The notes under the pieces are model-generated. The model ran no database searches, was not told the DNA's origin, and was given only the letters and a program-made list of their open reading frames with translations. DNA of 64,000 nucleotides, from NCBI GenBank assembly GCA_035545895.1, contig DASZXJ010000030.1, forward strand, positions 21,719 to 85,718, given 5' to 3'. Below, piece by piece: positions 34,635 through 44,251 of the stretch. Made by a program: the position numbers and the translations under genes. How positions within the stretch are numbered: position 1 is the first letter of the stretch; each line of letters starts with the position of its first letter. Origin of the DNA: DASZXJ01 sp035545895. Lineage in GTDB: Bacteria > Planctomycetota > Phycisphaerae > Tepidisphaerales > Tepidisphaeraceae.

Positions 34635-36638
34635 ATGAAAGTCAGTCTTGAATGGCTTGGTGATTTCGTGACCGGACGGCTGGATGCGAGCGCATTGGCC
34701 GAAGCGCTCACCCATGGCGGGTTTCCGGTCGAATCCATCGAAATGCACGGAAATGACCCGGTTTTGGACGTCGAAGTGACGAGCAATCGCGGGGATTGCC
34801 TATCACATATCGGTGTGGCGCGGGAAGTCGCAGCCGTGCTGAATCTGGTGGGCAAGGAGGTCAAATATGAAGCAACAGAATCAGCCATCCCGATCGCCCA
34901 GGTGACATCAGTCGCCATCGAGGCGGAACGATTGTGCCCGCATTACACGGCCCGGGTGATTCGCGGGGTCAAAATCAAACCTTCACCCGAATGGATGCAG
35001 CGACGATTGATGGCGGTGGGTGTCAGGCCAATCAACAACGTCGTCGATGTGACCAATTACGTCATGTTCGAAATGGGCCAGCCCCTGCATGCGTTTGATT
35101 TTGACAAATTGAGTGGGGGACGAATTATCGTGCGAACCGCCCGCGCGGGCGAAAGCATCGTCAGCATCGATGGCCATGAGCGAAAACTGTCGGCGGAGAT
35201 GCTGGTGATTGCCGACGCCTCCAAGCCGGTTGCACTGGCCGGCGTGATGGGTGGCCGCGACAGCGAAGTCGGCGATGCGACCGTGACCGTGCTTCTGGAA
35301 TCCGCTCGGTTTGATCCGCTTTCAGTCAGAAGCACCGCGCGCAAGCTGGCGATGAAAAGTGATGGCTCATATCGATTTGAGCGCGGCATCGATCCGACGT
35401 TGCCCCTTCGCGCCAGTTTAAGAACGGCCCAATTGATCCTTGAAACCGCCGGCGGCGAACTGTTCGCCGGAATCGCGCAGGACGGCACGGAAATGTCGCC
35501 GCCCAGGAATCTGGTCTTGCGGCCACAGCGATTGAAAGAACTGCTCGGCGTCGAGATATCCCTCGTTTCCTGCGTCGATTCACTGAACCGGCTGGGCCTG
35601 AAACCAACGGTCCACGAAGGACAAATCCACGTGGCGGTGCCGAGCTGGCGGGCGGACTTGAATATCGAGGCGGACCTCATCGAAGAAGTCGCTCGGCTGG
35701 TTGGATATGACAAGATTCCGATCCGCGATGAGCTGGCGATTCGGCTCACGCCGCCCGAGCCAAGGCTGAAAACGATCAATTCCATGCGATCAAATCTGGT
35801 GGCCGGCGGATATTTTGAAGCGGTGACGGTCACGTTTGTCAGCGATCAGTTGGCGGAAGATTTCAAGACTTCTGACGCGCGTCTTCCGCGAACCGATGCG
35901 ATGGTTCGAAAAGTGGATGCGCAGCTTCGCCCCAGCATGTTGCCGGGTTTGCTGGAAGTCATCCGCCGCAACGAATTTGCCGGCAACGCGGATGCGAAGT
36001 TTTTTGAGATCGGATCGACGTTTATTCTCGATTCAGCCGGCAAGGTCGTCGAAAAACGACGGCTGGCGATTGTCGGCGGGGCGGATGTGCGCGATGTGCG
36101 AGGCATGATCGAATTGATTCTGAACCGGATCGATTCGAGCCGTTCAATCGAGATATCTCCCGCTGAAGCCCGAGGTTTTGCCCGCGGCGGTTGCGGGCAG
36201 GTCAAATGGGGCAAGGATGTGATTGGCCACCTCGGCAAGATCGATCGAAGCATTGCCGACAAGCTCGATCTTCGCAGCGCGCCGGTTGCGGCAGAAATCG
36301 AACTTGAGCCGTTGCTCGCTGATTCCGGCCATGTGCCGACACTTGCTCCGTTGCCGCGATTTCCAGCCGTGCGAAGAGATTTGTCGCTCATCATGCCCGA
36401 CAACGTGCCGTTTGAATCGGTTCATCAGCTCATCAGGGAGAACTGGCCGGTTGAACTGGAAGCGATGGAATACGTGGGCTCTTATCGCGGCAAGCCGCTG
36501 GAGAAGGGAACCAAGAGCCAGACCATTTCGCTGGTATTTCGCGATGCGACGCAGACGCTGACCAACGAGGCCGTTGACGCGGCGATGGGAAAGGTGATCG
36601 ATGCGGCCCAGCGCCAAGGCTTCAAACTCCGCCAGTGA
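34635..36638 (+). CDS. pheT: Phenylalanyl-tRNA synthetase beta subunit, short form
   Basis: The 667-residue protein contains the B1-B5 core (DVEVTSNRGDCLSHIGVARE, NVVDVTNYVMFEMGQPLHAF, PSWRADLNIEADLIEEVARL) and the C-terminal anticodon-binding FDX-ACB domain (LPRFPAVRRDLSLIM to TLTNEAVDAAMGKVIDAAQR). After the first helix (MKVSLEWLGDFV to GGFPVESIEM) it passes directly to B1, so the EMAP-like tRNA-binding insertion of about 110 residues in the usual 790-800-residue bacterial PheT is missing. pheS is not next to it. The start is ATG 34635 rather than a TTG 12 bases upstream. The synthase gene overlaps its end. Confidence 0.93.
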   Translation: MKVSLEWLGDFVTGRLDASALAEALTHGGFPVESIEMHGNDPVLDVEVTSNRGDCLSHIGVAREVAAVLNLVGKEVKYEATESAIPIAQVTSVAIEAERLCPHYTARVIRGVKIKPSPEWMQRRLMAVGVRPINNVVDVTNYVMFEMGQPLHAFDFDKLSGGRIIVRTARAGESIVSIDGHERKLSAEMLVIADASKPVALAGVMGGRDSEVGDATVTVLLESARFDPLSVRSTARKLAMKSDGSYRFERGIDPTLPLRASLRTAQLILETAGGELFAGIAQDGTEMSPPRNLVLRPQRLKELLGVEISLVSCVDSLNRLGLKPTVHEGQIHVAVPSWRADLNIEADLIEEVARLVGYDKIPIRDELAIRLTPPEPRLKTINSMRSNLVAGGYFEAVTVTFVSDQLAEDFKTSDARLPRTDAMVRKVDAQLRPSMLPGLLEVIRRNEFAGNADAKFFEIGSTFILDSAGKVVEKRRLAIVGGADVRDVRGMIELILNRIDSSRSIEISPAEARGFARGGCGQVKWGKDVIGHLGKIDRSIADKLDLRSAPVAAEIELEPLLADSGHVPTLAPLPRFPAVRRDLSLIMPDNVPFESVHQLIRENWPVELEAMEYVGSYRGKPLEKGTKSQTISLVFRDATQTLTNEAVDAAMGKVIDAAQRQGFKLRQ

Positions 36639-37584
36639 AGTCGGAGCGTTTGCCGCCGCCCGCGACATCTGCCGGCGTCATGCTCGCAGCTTTTATTTCA
36701 TCAGCGCGTTTCTTCCCAAGCCCAAGCGCGATGCCGCCTGCGCTGTCCTGGCGTTTTGCCGCATGATCGATGAAGCGATCGATCAGCCGCCGGGAATGGA
36801 TGCGCCCAATCCAGCGGGTTCGCCATGCTGTTCGACCGATGAATTGACGACGCGGCTGAAAATGTTCGAGCAGCGCCTCGGTGAGATTTACGACAATCGC
36901 CTTGAATTGCCCAATACTGAATTCAGAACCAAGCAGCAGCACACGTTGCGGGCAATTTCGCTGACGGTGAATCGTTATGAGATCCCCAAAGAGCATTTCA
37001 TGGATTTGGCCGAAGGTTGCCGCATGGATCTGGTGCAGGCGCGTTATCCGACTTGGGATTCCTTGGAGAGATATTGTCATCACGTCGCCGGTTCAGTTGG
37101 GCTGATGATGAGCTGCGTGTTTGGGCTGACTCACAGCGATGCTCAAAAATATGCAGTGATGATGGGAAATGCGATGCAACTGACGAATATCCTGCGGGAT
37201 ATGAAACAGGACTGGGATCGCGGACGAATTTATCTCCCGCTGGAGGACATGGCGCGGTTTCGATACAGCGAAAAGCAACTGGCGACAGGCGTAATAAACA
37301 CCGCATTCCGGGAACTCATGCAATTTGAAATCAATCGTGCCAGACAGATGTATCAGCAAGCATCTGAAGGACTGTGCTGGCTGGCGGGCGATGGTTCCCG
37401 ATTAACTGCATCCGCGACGGCGGTACTCCATGCCGGAATACTCGATGCGATCCAAAAGCAGCATTACGATGTGTTTAACCAGATTCCGCAACTGACAACG
37501 TCTCAGAAATTTCGCCGCTTGCCGGCAGCCTGGCAATTGGCGAGACGACAACCCGATGAGCCGCTTCCTCGGATCTTCATCTAA
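36601..37584 (+). CDS. Squalene/phytoene synthase family protein
   Basis: The 327-residue trans-isoprenyl diphosphate synthase joins two prenyl diphosphates head to head. The two Asp-rich motifs are FCRMIDEAID (DxxxD) and NILRDMKQDWDRGRIYLP; RSFYFISAFLPKPKRDA is the usual N-terminal signature. The ATG at 36601 overlaps pheT by 38 bases. Phytoene versus squalene specificity cannot be set from sequence, but the CrtC-like gene six bases after its stop favours a carotenoid or hopanoid-type product. Confidence 0.88.
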   Translation: MRPSAKASNSASEVGAFAAARDICRRHARSFYFISAFLPKPKRDAACAVLAFCRMIDEAIDQPPGMDAPNPAGSPCCSTDELTTRLKMFEQRLGEIYDNRLELPNTEFRTKQQHTLRAISLTVNRYEIPKEHFMDLAEGCRMDLVQARYPTWDSLERYCHHVAGSVGLMMSCVFGLTHSDAQKYAVMMGNAMQLTNILRDMKQDWDRGRIYLPLEDMARFRYSEKQLATGVINTAFRELMQFEINRARQMYQQASEGLCWLAGDGSRLTASATAVLHAGILDAIQKQHYDVFNQIPQLTTSQKFRRLPAAWQLARRQPDEPLPRIFI

Positions 37585-37589
37585 CCACC

Positions 37590-38660
37590 ATGCCCACGAT
37601 TTCCCTTTATGATCCGACCGCGGCTGACGATGCATGGCATCGCGTTCACGCGCCAGGCGGATATGAGTGGTGGTATTTCGACGCGGAAGACACGAAAAAC
37701 AATCGGCAAATCGTCGCGATTTTTCTGGAAGGGTTTATATTTCATCCGGGATATTTGCGGGCGTATCACCGGTATCGAAGACGACCGACCAGCGCCATTC
37801 CTCCCTTGCCGCGGGATTTTGCGTGTGTGTATTTCGTCGTTTACGAAGCCGGGAAAGTCGCCCATCAGTTCATGACGCAATATCCGGCCAGATCGTTCAC
37901 CGCCAAACCGAACGAGCCGTGGGTGGCAATCGGGCCCAATCGTTTCAACGTTGAAGAATCGATTCTGAAACTTCAGCTTCAGGGAACGGACTGGAAACTC
38001 ACGGCCCTGGGTCCAAAGTTGCTGGAGAATCAGATCCTCACCGCCAGCCTGTCATTTGATTCGGCGATGCAAATGTCGTCGCATCGGCGTGAATTTGTAT
38101 CGAAGGATATCTCCGGCGGCGATCATCACTGGATCGTGACCAACCCGCTGTGCAGCGTAAGAGGCCGGATTGACTGCGCCGGCCGATCAATCGAATTCAA
38201 CGGCAAAGGGTATCACGATCATAATTACGGCACCGCTCCGCTGGGGCCTGGCATCAAGCGATGGTTTTGGGGCAGGGTGCTGTTCGATGATTCCGTGGTC
38301 ATGTTTCACATCGCCCAGCCTGTGGCACACCAATTGAAAGACGAAATTCATCTGCTGCTTGCAGATAGCGGCGGCATCACCGACTTGCCGGTTTCACAGG
38401 TGCATGCCGATTGGTCGGCGCGCAGTAGCTGGATGTTGCCATATCCGAATTCAGTGGATTTTCCAGGAAAACTGCAATTATGGAATGCCGCTCTAATCGA
38501 TTCGTCGCCGTTCTACTTGAGGCTGGCTTACGACGTTCGATTTGGTGACAAGACCGGCAAGGCGTTTTGTGAAGTCGCGTATCCACATCGGCTGCGCTGG
38601 CCGATATTGGGAAGAATGATCGAAACGTCGATCGACAAACGCCCGCTCAAAGGGGATTGA
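37590..38660 (+). CDS. CrtC-like (hydroxyneurosporene synthase / carotenoid 1,2-hydratase fold) protein
   Basis: The 356-residue beta-rich protein has GGYEWWYFDAEDTKNNRQIV near the N-terminus and the central FNGKGYHDHNYGTAPLG plus KRWFWGRVLF. These match the lipocalin-like CrtC family, which hydrates carotene end groups. No signal peptide or membrane helix is visible. It is adjacent to and probably co-expressed with the prenyl synthase gene. Sequence similarity to true CrtC enzymes is only moderate, so hydratase activity is inferred; other members act on unrelated lipids. Confidence 0.72.
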   Translation: MPTISLYDPTAADDAWHRVHAPGGYEWWYFDAEDTKNNRQIVAIFLEGFIFHPGYLRAYHRYRRRPTSAIPPLPRDFACVYFVVYEAGKVAHQFMTQYPARSFTAKPNEPWVAIGPNRFNVEESILKLQLQGTDWKLTALGPKLLENQILTASLSFDSAMQMSSHRREFVSKDISGGDHHWIVTNPLCSVRGRIDCAGRSIEFNGKGYHDHNYGTAPLGPGIKRWFWGRVLFDDSVVMFHIAQPVAHQLKDEIHLLLADSGGITDLPVSQVHADWSARSSWMLPYPNSVDFPGKLQLWNAALIDSSPFYLRLAYDVRFGDKTGKAFCEVAYPHRLRWPILGRMIETSIDKRPLKGD

Positions 38661-38675
38661 TTCAGAAGTTTCCGG

Positions 38676-40232
38676 TCAGGGTTGTTGTTCGATGGGTTCG
38701 AGGATGAAGATTCTGCCCGAGCCGGCGCTGATCTTTTCGCGTCCGTCACGAATTTCCATGCGACCATAGTCGAGGATGTAGAGCTTTCCATCGCCGCCGA
38801 ATTTCACGTCAATCGGCCTTTCCAAGGCATCCACATTTCTGCCAAGCTTGCTGGCGGGAATTCCTTCGGTGTTATGGATGAATTCCTCAGTGCGTTTGGT
38901 TTCCATGTCCACGCGAAGGATTTTTCTACCGATGTTTTCCTTTAGCGTCATGCCGCCGTTGGAGAGCGGCGCACGGTCGCCCATTTGAGCGATAATCGCG
39001 CTGCCGCGAAAATCCTTAAAGCCTCCAACGCTGGGAACGAAATCGAGTTTCGCCGTTCCAGATAAAGAGGGGAAGATGCCGAAAACCAGTGTGTCGCGGT
39101 AAGCGACCGGATCAAACAGTTTACTGGCTGCGCGGTCGATCAGTGCCGACAATTCCGGATATCCGCTGCGACTGATCAATGCCGGTTCCTGAAAGAGCGG
39201 ATCTGAAATGGGTTTTAGGTCTGCACTATAGTCGGGCCAGCCATACCAAGTATTTTGGATAACTTTCAGCAACACATCGGGATCGAGCTTAACCGGTCGC
39301 GTGCCGCGAAGTTCCATCCCGTTATTAGTGGCATAGAGCAGGGAATATTCGTTGAATGCCAATCCGCGAGGCAGGCGAATGCCGTGAACTTCAACTCGCA
39401 GGTCGCCGCCTGTGGGAGAGATGGAGTAAATTGCGCTGGTTGGCTTGCCGTTGGGGGCTTCTTGAATTCGAAGGCGATTACTGATGCCAAACGGATGGAA
39501 GGGAGCGGTTCCCACATTATCGTCGCCACCGAAAAATCCAGCGTTCGGGTTGCGCGTGAAGAACTTGTAGCCGAGCAGTTTAATCTCGACCGCTGGCAAA
39601 TCGGAAAAGCTCGGGTGTTCGGTGATCCATGACCAGTTGTCGATCCCAACCACACCGCTGTTGGTGGCTGAGCCGAGGCCAAAATAAAGTCGTCCGGTTT
39701 TGGAATCGTAAGTGATGTCAGTCAGGCTGTAATCACCTTGGGCGGGCAGGTCCGCGACGACGGTGGAGATCGAGCCATCAAATCCAACACAACTGACGAC
39801 CCCTCGACCCTTGGCATCGCGATGGGTTACGAAGACGCGCCCCAGTGCGGCCACCATGCCGCCGATTGGGGAGTAGATTTCACCGCGACCCGTGACATAT
39901 TCGACGAGTGGAAGTTTTTGTCCGCGCGGGTAAACGTTGAAGAACGAGCCATCGGCCTTCCAGCCGTAGATGCGAGGCTGGTTGCCGCCATCGCCGCTTT
40001 CGGCCACAAGCGTCGAGCCTTTGTATGGGCCTTCGTCTTTGACGATGGTGATGGCGGATGGCGCGGTCAGTCCGAGTGCGGCTAATCGCAGGACATATCC
40101 GGCAGGAATTTCGACTAGTTTGCGGTCGATGATCGTGCGCGATTGCGGCGACAGCCACACCGGTCGGCTGATGCAACCTGCCATCAGCAGCAGTGTCACC
40201 CCACACCAACCCAACCTCAATCCCTTACGCAT
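38676..40232 (-). CDS. Beta-propeller lipoprotein (PQQ-dependent sugar dehydrogenase-like fold)
   Basis: The 518-residue exported protein has a lipobox VTLLLMAGC at about residues 12-20. The body carries propeller-type repeats such as SLTDITYDSKTGRLYFGLGS, PRGLAFNEYSLLYATNNGME and PIDVKFGGDGKLYILDYG, as in soluble glucose dehydrogenase-like proteins. I could not identify the calcium and PQQ ligands with confidence, so enzymatic activity is uncertain. ATG 40232 gives a short n-region with Arg/Lys before the hydrophobic core; ATG 40244 is also possible. It follows mdh on the same strand by 40 bases. Confidence 0.72.
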   Translation of the reverse strand: MRKGLRLGWCGVTLLLMAGCISRPVWLSPQSRTIIDRKLVEIPAGYVLRLAALGLTAPSAITIVKDEGPYKGSTLVAESGDGGNQPRIYGWKADGSFFNVYPRGQKLPLVEYVTGRGEIYSPIGGMVAALGRVFVTHRDAKGRGVVSCVGFDGSISTVVADLPAQGDYSLTDITYDSKTGRLYFGLGSATNSGVVGIDNWSWITEHPSFSDLPAVEIKLLGYKFFTRNPNAGFFGGDDNVGTAPFHPFGISNRLRIQEAPNGKPTSAIYSISPTGGDLRVEVHGIRLPRGLAFNEYSLLYATNNGMELRGTRPVKLDPDVLLKVIQNTWYGWPDYSADLKPISDPLFQEPALISRSGYPELSALIDRAASKLFDPVAYRDTLVFGIFPSLSGTAKLDFVPSVGGFKDFRGSAIIAQMGDRAPLSNGGMTLKENIGRKILRVDMETKRTEEFIHNTEGIPASKLGRNVDALERPIDVKFGGDGKLYILDYGRMEIRDGREKISAGSGRIFILEPIEQQP

Positions 40233-40271
40233 GGCCAACTCCATGGCGGATATGTGTTCCCGCCCGCGACG

Positions 40272-41255
40272 CTATTTTAACATGTCCTTCACCGTGTCGC
40301 GCTCGCCGACAAGCTCGGCATTGGTGGCCGCGATCTTCTGCCTGGCAAAATCATCCATCGACAGTCCGCCGATTACTTCATAACTGCCGGGCGTGGTTGT
40401 CTTTACGGGCATGCCCGCCCATACGTTCGGGTCGAATCCATACATGCCGTTGCTCTTTACCGCGATGCTGTGGACTTTACCCGGTGTCATCAGGTCGTGA
40501 ACATGATCAACCAGGGCGTTGGCTGCGCTGGCGGCAGAGCTTGATCCGCGTGCCGCGATGATGGCAGCCCCTCGCTTGCCCACCACATCGCAGAAGGTTG
40601 TCTTCAACCATTCATGATCGCTGATGACTTGCGGCACCGGCTTGCCGTTGATCTTCGCCAGATGAAACGCCGGGAACATCGTTGGGCTGTGGTTGCCGAG
40701 AATGTAAATATCGTTGACTGCGGTGAGGGGCACGCCGGCTTTTTTGGCGAGTTGCGTGCGGGCTCGGTTTTCGTCCAGTCGAACCATCGCGGTGAATCGC
40801 TCGGGGCCCAGCCGTTTACACATGCTGGCGGCGATCATGCAATTGGTGTTGGCGGGGTTGCCGACGACCGCGACCCGCGCATCATCAGCAGCGACCTTAT
40901 CGATCACCTTGCCTTGCTCGATAAAGATTTTGCCGTTGTCCTTGAGCAGGTCGGCCCGTTCCATGCCCGGCCCGCGCGGCTTGGCGCCGACGAGCAACGA
41001 CCAGTTGGCGTCTTTGAATGCGACATTCGGATCGCTGGTCAGAACCATGTTTTGCAGAAGCGGGAAAGCGCAGTCGTCCAACTCCATGGCGACGCCTTCA
41101 AGGGCTTTCATCACCTTTTCGACCGGCACTTCGAGCAATTGCAGGATGACCGGCTGATCGGGCCCGAACATCTGGCCGGAGGCGATACGGAAGAGCAGGG
41201 CATAGCCGATTTGTCCTGCCGGGCCTGTCACCGCGACGCGAATGGGTTGCTTCAT
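40272..41255 (-). CDS. mdh: Malate dehydrogenase (lactate/malate dehydrogenase family)
   Basis: The 327-residue NAD-dependent enzyme interconverts malate and oxaloacetate. Rossmann start VTGPAGQIGYALLFRIASG, Asp of ELDDCAFP, VGAKPRGPGMERADLL, VGNPANTNCMIAA and LDENRARTQLAKKAG are typical of the cytosolic-type (group of 320-330 residues) MDH. The catalytic His lies in ILGNHSPTMFPAF. No other TCA-cycle gene is near. Confidence 0.95.
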   Translation of the reverse strand: MKQPIRVAVTGPAGQIGYALLFRIASGQMFGPDQPVILQLLEVPVEKVMKALEGVAMELDDCAFPLLQNMVLTSDPNVAFKDANWSLLVGAKPRGPGMERADLLKDNGKIFIEQGKVIDKVAADDARVAVVGNPANTNCMIAASMCKRLGPERFTAMVRLDENRARTQLAKKAGVPLTAVNDIYILGNHSPTMFPAFHLAKINGKPVPQVISDHEWLKTTFCDVVGKRGAAIIAARGSSSAASAANALVDHVHDLMTPGKVHSIAVKSNGMYGFDPNVWAGMPVKTTTPGSYEVIGGLSMDDFARQKIAATNAELVGERDTVKDMLK

Positions 41256-41364
41256 CGATTGACCTCAAATAACGCAATTGATTATGAGCAAAGCGCCTGC
41301 GGATTCAATTCCCGCCGGTTGCCGTGACTGTTCATCCTCATATTTCCTCCGCTACAATATCGCC

Positions 41365-44211
41365 ATGTACAGTATCCGCAAAAAAATCGGTCAAATTTCG
41401 GTCCTGATGCTGTTTCTCGTCGTTTCCGCGACCTGGGGAGCCTCGTTACAGCTTGAGCCGATCCAGTATGAAAAAGAGACGCTCGCCAACGGTCTGCGGG
41501 TGATCTATGCCCCGATGCATCAGGCGCCGGTCGTGCATGTTCGCGTGCTCTATCACGTTGGAAGCCGCGATGAGAATCCTCAGCGGCAGGGATTCGCACA
41601 TATGTTTGAGCACATGATGTTCCGCGGCTCGGCGCACGTGCCGCCTGAACAGCACATGAAACTGATTGACGGCGTGGGCGGCGATTCCAACGCCTTCACC
41701 AGCTTCGATCAAACCACCTACGTCAACACCATCCCAAGCAACGCGGTTCAGATGGCGCTCTATCTCGAAGCCGACCGTATGGCCAGCTTTAAGGTCAATG
41801 ACAATATTTTCCAGACCGAGCGAAAGGTGGTCGCGGAGGAATGGCGCATGCGCACCGCCAATCCTCCATTGGGAACGCTTGAACAGGATTTTTTCAGGAC
41901 CGCTTATAATGCGCACAGTTACCGGTGGACTCCAATTGGCGACATGGATCAGCTTCGACAGGCCAGCTCGGACGAACTGCAACATTTCTTCAACACCTAT
42001 TACGTTCCCAACAACGCCTGCCTGATCGTGGCGGGGGATATCGATGTTGCCAGGACCAAGCAATGGGTCGCCAGATATTTCGGCTGGATTCCAAAGGGTG
42101 GAGATGTCCCGCGCAAGATGCCGGCCGAGCCCGTGCAGAATCAGGCGCGTGAGCTGGTCGTCTATAAGCCCAACGTGCCGTTGACCAACGTTTACATGGG
42201 TTTTAAGACGACCGATTACAAGTCGGATGATCATTTTGCGCTGGGATTGCTTGGAGACATTCTCAGTTCCGGTCGAACCGGAAAACTGGATCGGCAATTT
42301 GTGAATGGTGCCAATCCGGTTTGCCTGAGTGTTGGCGCGGGCGACTGGCAACTGGAGGATCAATCGCTTTTTGTCATCGAAGCGGTCGTGCAGCAGGGGC
42401 AGAACCCCGATAAGGTTCGAAAGGATGTTCTGGCGGCTGTTTACGAGGTGGCTGAGAAGGGTGTCACCACGGAGGAACTCGAAAAGGTCCGCACGCAACA
42501 GCGCCAAGCCTTGGTTCGAGGCCGGCAAACCTGCACGCAGATTGCTACCGCCCTGGGGGATGAAGAGGTATTTGGCGGCAATGCCGAGCGCGCCAACCAG
42601 ATGCTCGCCAAGATCGATGCGGTCACGCTGGCGGATATCCAGGCAGTCGCGAAGAAATACCTTCGGCCGGATGGCGTGACGGTCGTCGAATATCGACCCG
42701 ATCCAACCGGCATCAACGCGCGCAAAGCCGCGACCATGCAGGCGGCGGCGTCCAAGGCGGATCAACTGAAGGATGCGCCGGTTGTCGCTTCATCCGAACC
42801 GATTCAACCGCGCGTGTCGCAGTTCCCGGCGGGTTATCCCACCGAACCGCCGATTGATGGCGGCGTCGTTCAAGCCCACTTCAATAAAGGTACGGAAACG
42901 ACTGTCGCTGGGATGAAGATCATTACGCTCACCGATCATCGCCTGCCGCTGGTCAATATTTCGCTGATCATGCCCGGTGGCAGTGATTCGGAAAGCTCGG
43001 ACAAAATCGCCATCGGCGGGTTCACCTCGCAAATGTTACGACGTGGGACGGCCGGGGTTCCATTTCTTGATTTTTCTGCAGATCTCGAATCGAAAGGCAT
43101 CTCCATTGATGCCGCCGATGCTCAGGATACCACGCGGCTGAACATTTCCTGCACGACCGATGAACTCGACTACGCAATCGAAAAAGCCAACAAGGTGCTG
43201 GCTTCCCCGGATTTTCCCAAGGAGGAATTCGACAAGCTTCAGAAGCAGCACATCGGCGGGCTGATGCAGTCCCTTTCCGATCCTTCCACCGTCGCTCAGC
43301 GAGAGCTGGTTTCGACGTTGTACGAGGGCAGCACCCTTGGACGTGTCACGACGAAAAAGACCTTGGAATCGTTGACGCTGGACGATGTGAAGAACTGGTA
43401 TCAGAAGTTTTACCAGTTGGATGGCGCCTGGATCATCGTGGCGGGCGATGTGACCGAACAAAAAGCCGCTCAGCTTGCCGAGAAGCTCGTCGCGGGGATT
43501 TCTCGTCGATCCGCGCCTCCACCTGCCGACTACTCGACGAAACCGCCTTCGGACAAACGACGGATCATTCTGGTCGATAACCCCGAAGGTAAACAGGCGA
43601 CCATTCGCGCCGCGATTCGGGCTTACGACATCCACACCGATGAAAAATACGCAGGCATGCTCGCGGGCAACATCCTTTCATCGGGGATTGAAGGTCGATT
43701 GAATAAATACGTTCGCGCGGAAAAGGGTCTGACCTATGGCGCGTATGCATACTTCCGTCCCAATCGTCATGCCGGCGAGTTCAACGGGAGCCTGGCGACC
43801 AATCCCGACACCACCGCCGACGCCGTCGTCGCGGTCAACAAGGTCCTGGATGACATGAAAGCCGCCGACGTCACCAACGTCGAACTTTCCGAAGCCAAGA
43901 CCCGCACGATCGGCAGTCTGGTCATGGAAATGCAGACCGTCGCACAGCAGGCCGGACGCCGGCTGGACCAGGTCCTCAACGGCTATCCGATCGATTACTG
44001 GGACACGCTTCCACAACACCTGGCGGACGTCAAGCCGGAACAGATCCGCGCAGTGATGAACAAATACGTCAACGAAGACAGGATGATCTACGTGATCGTC
44101 GCGCCCGGTGTCGTGAAACAACAATTGGAAAAGCTTGGGGATGTCGAGGTACGCCCCATGCCCCTCAACCGCGAAATTTCCTCTTCCCATGTGGATGAGG
44201 GCGGAGGGTAA
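41365..44211 (+). CDS. M16 zinc metallopeptidase with two homologous halves
   Basis: The 948-residue pitrilysin-family protein has a signal peptide (ISVLMLFLVVSATWGAS). The first half has the inverted zinc motif His79-x-x-Glu82-His83 (AHMFEHMMFRG) with the downstream Glu ligand in KVVAEEWRMR. The second half (from about residue 510) repeats the fold but lacks HxxEH, reading FTSQMLRRGTAG instead, which is common in fused M16 proteins. Such periplasmic enzymes degrade peptides. ATG 41365 was chosen over 41278 because it directly precedes the signal peptide. It precedes livG by 40 bases. Confidence 0.92.
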   Translation: MYSIRKKIGQISVLMLFLVVSATWGASLQLEPIQYEKETLANGLRVIYAPMHQAPVVHVRVLYHVGSRDENPQRQGFAHMFEHMMFRGSAHVPPEQHMKLIDGVGGDSNAFTSFDQTTYVNTIPSNAVQMALYLEADRMASFKVNDNIFQTERKVVAEEWRMRTANPPLGTLEQDFFRTAYNAHSYRWTPIGDMDQLRQASSDELQHFFNTYYVPNNACLIVAGDIDVARTKQWVARYFGWIPKGGDVPRKMPAEPVQNQARELVVYKPNVPLTNVYMGFKTTDYKSDDHFALGLLGDILSSGRTGKLDRQFVNGANPVCLSVGAGDWQLEDQSLFVIEAVVQQGQNPDKVRKDVLAAVYEVAEKGVTTEELEKVRTQQRQALVRGRQTCTQIATALGDEEVFGGNAERANQMLAKIDAVTLADIQAVAKKYLRPDGVTVVEYRPDPTGINARKAATMQAAASKADQLKDAPVVASSEPIQPRVSQFPAGYPTEPPIDGGVVQAHFNKGTETTVAGMKIITLTDHRLPLVNISLIMPGGSDSESSDKIAIGGFTSQMLRRGTAGVPFLDFSADLESKGISIDAADAQDTTRLNISCTTDELDYAIEKANKVLASPDFPKEEFDKLQKQHIGGLMQSLSDPSTVAQRELVSTLYEGSTLGRVTTKKTLESLTLDDVKNWYQKFYQLDGAWIIVAGDVTEQKAAQLAEKLVAGISRRSAPPPADYSTKPPSDKRRIILVDNPEGKQATIRAAIRAYDIHTDEKYAGMLAGNILSSGIEGRLNKYVRAEKGLTYGAYAYFRPNRHAGEFNGSLATNPDTTADAVVAVNKVLDDMKAADVTNVELSEAKTRTIGSLVMEMQTVAQQAGRRLDQVLNGYPIDYWDTLPQHLADVKPEQIRAVMNKYVNEDRMIYVIVAPGVVKQQLEKLGDVEVRPMPLNREISSSHVDEGGG

Positions 44212-44251
44212 CGGCCTTCCGTGTCAATCCGTGGTTAAAAATATCGGATTC

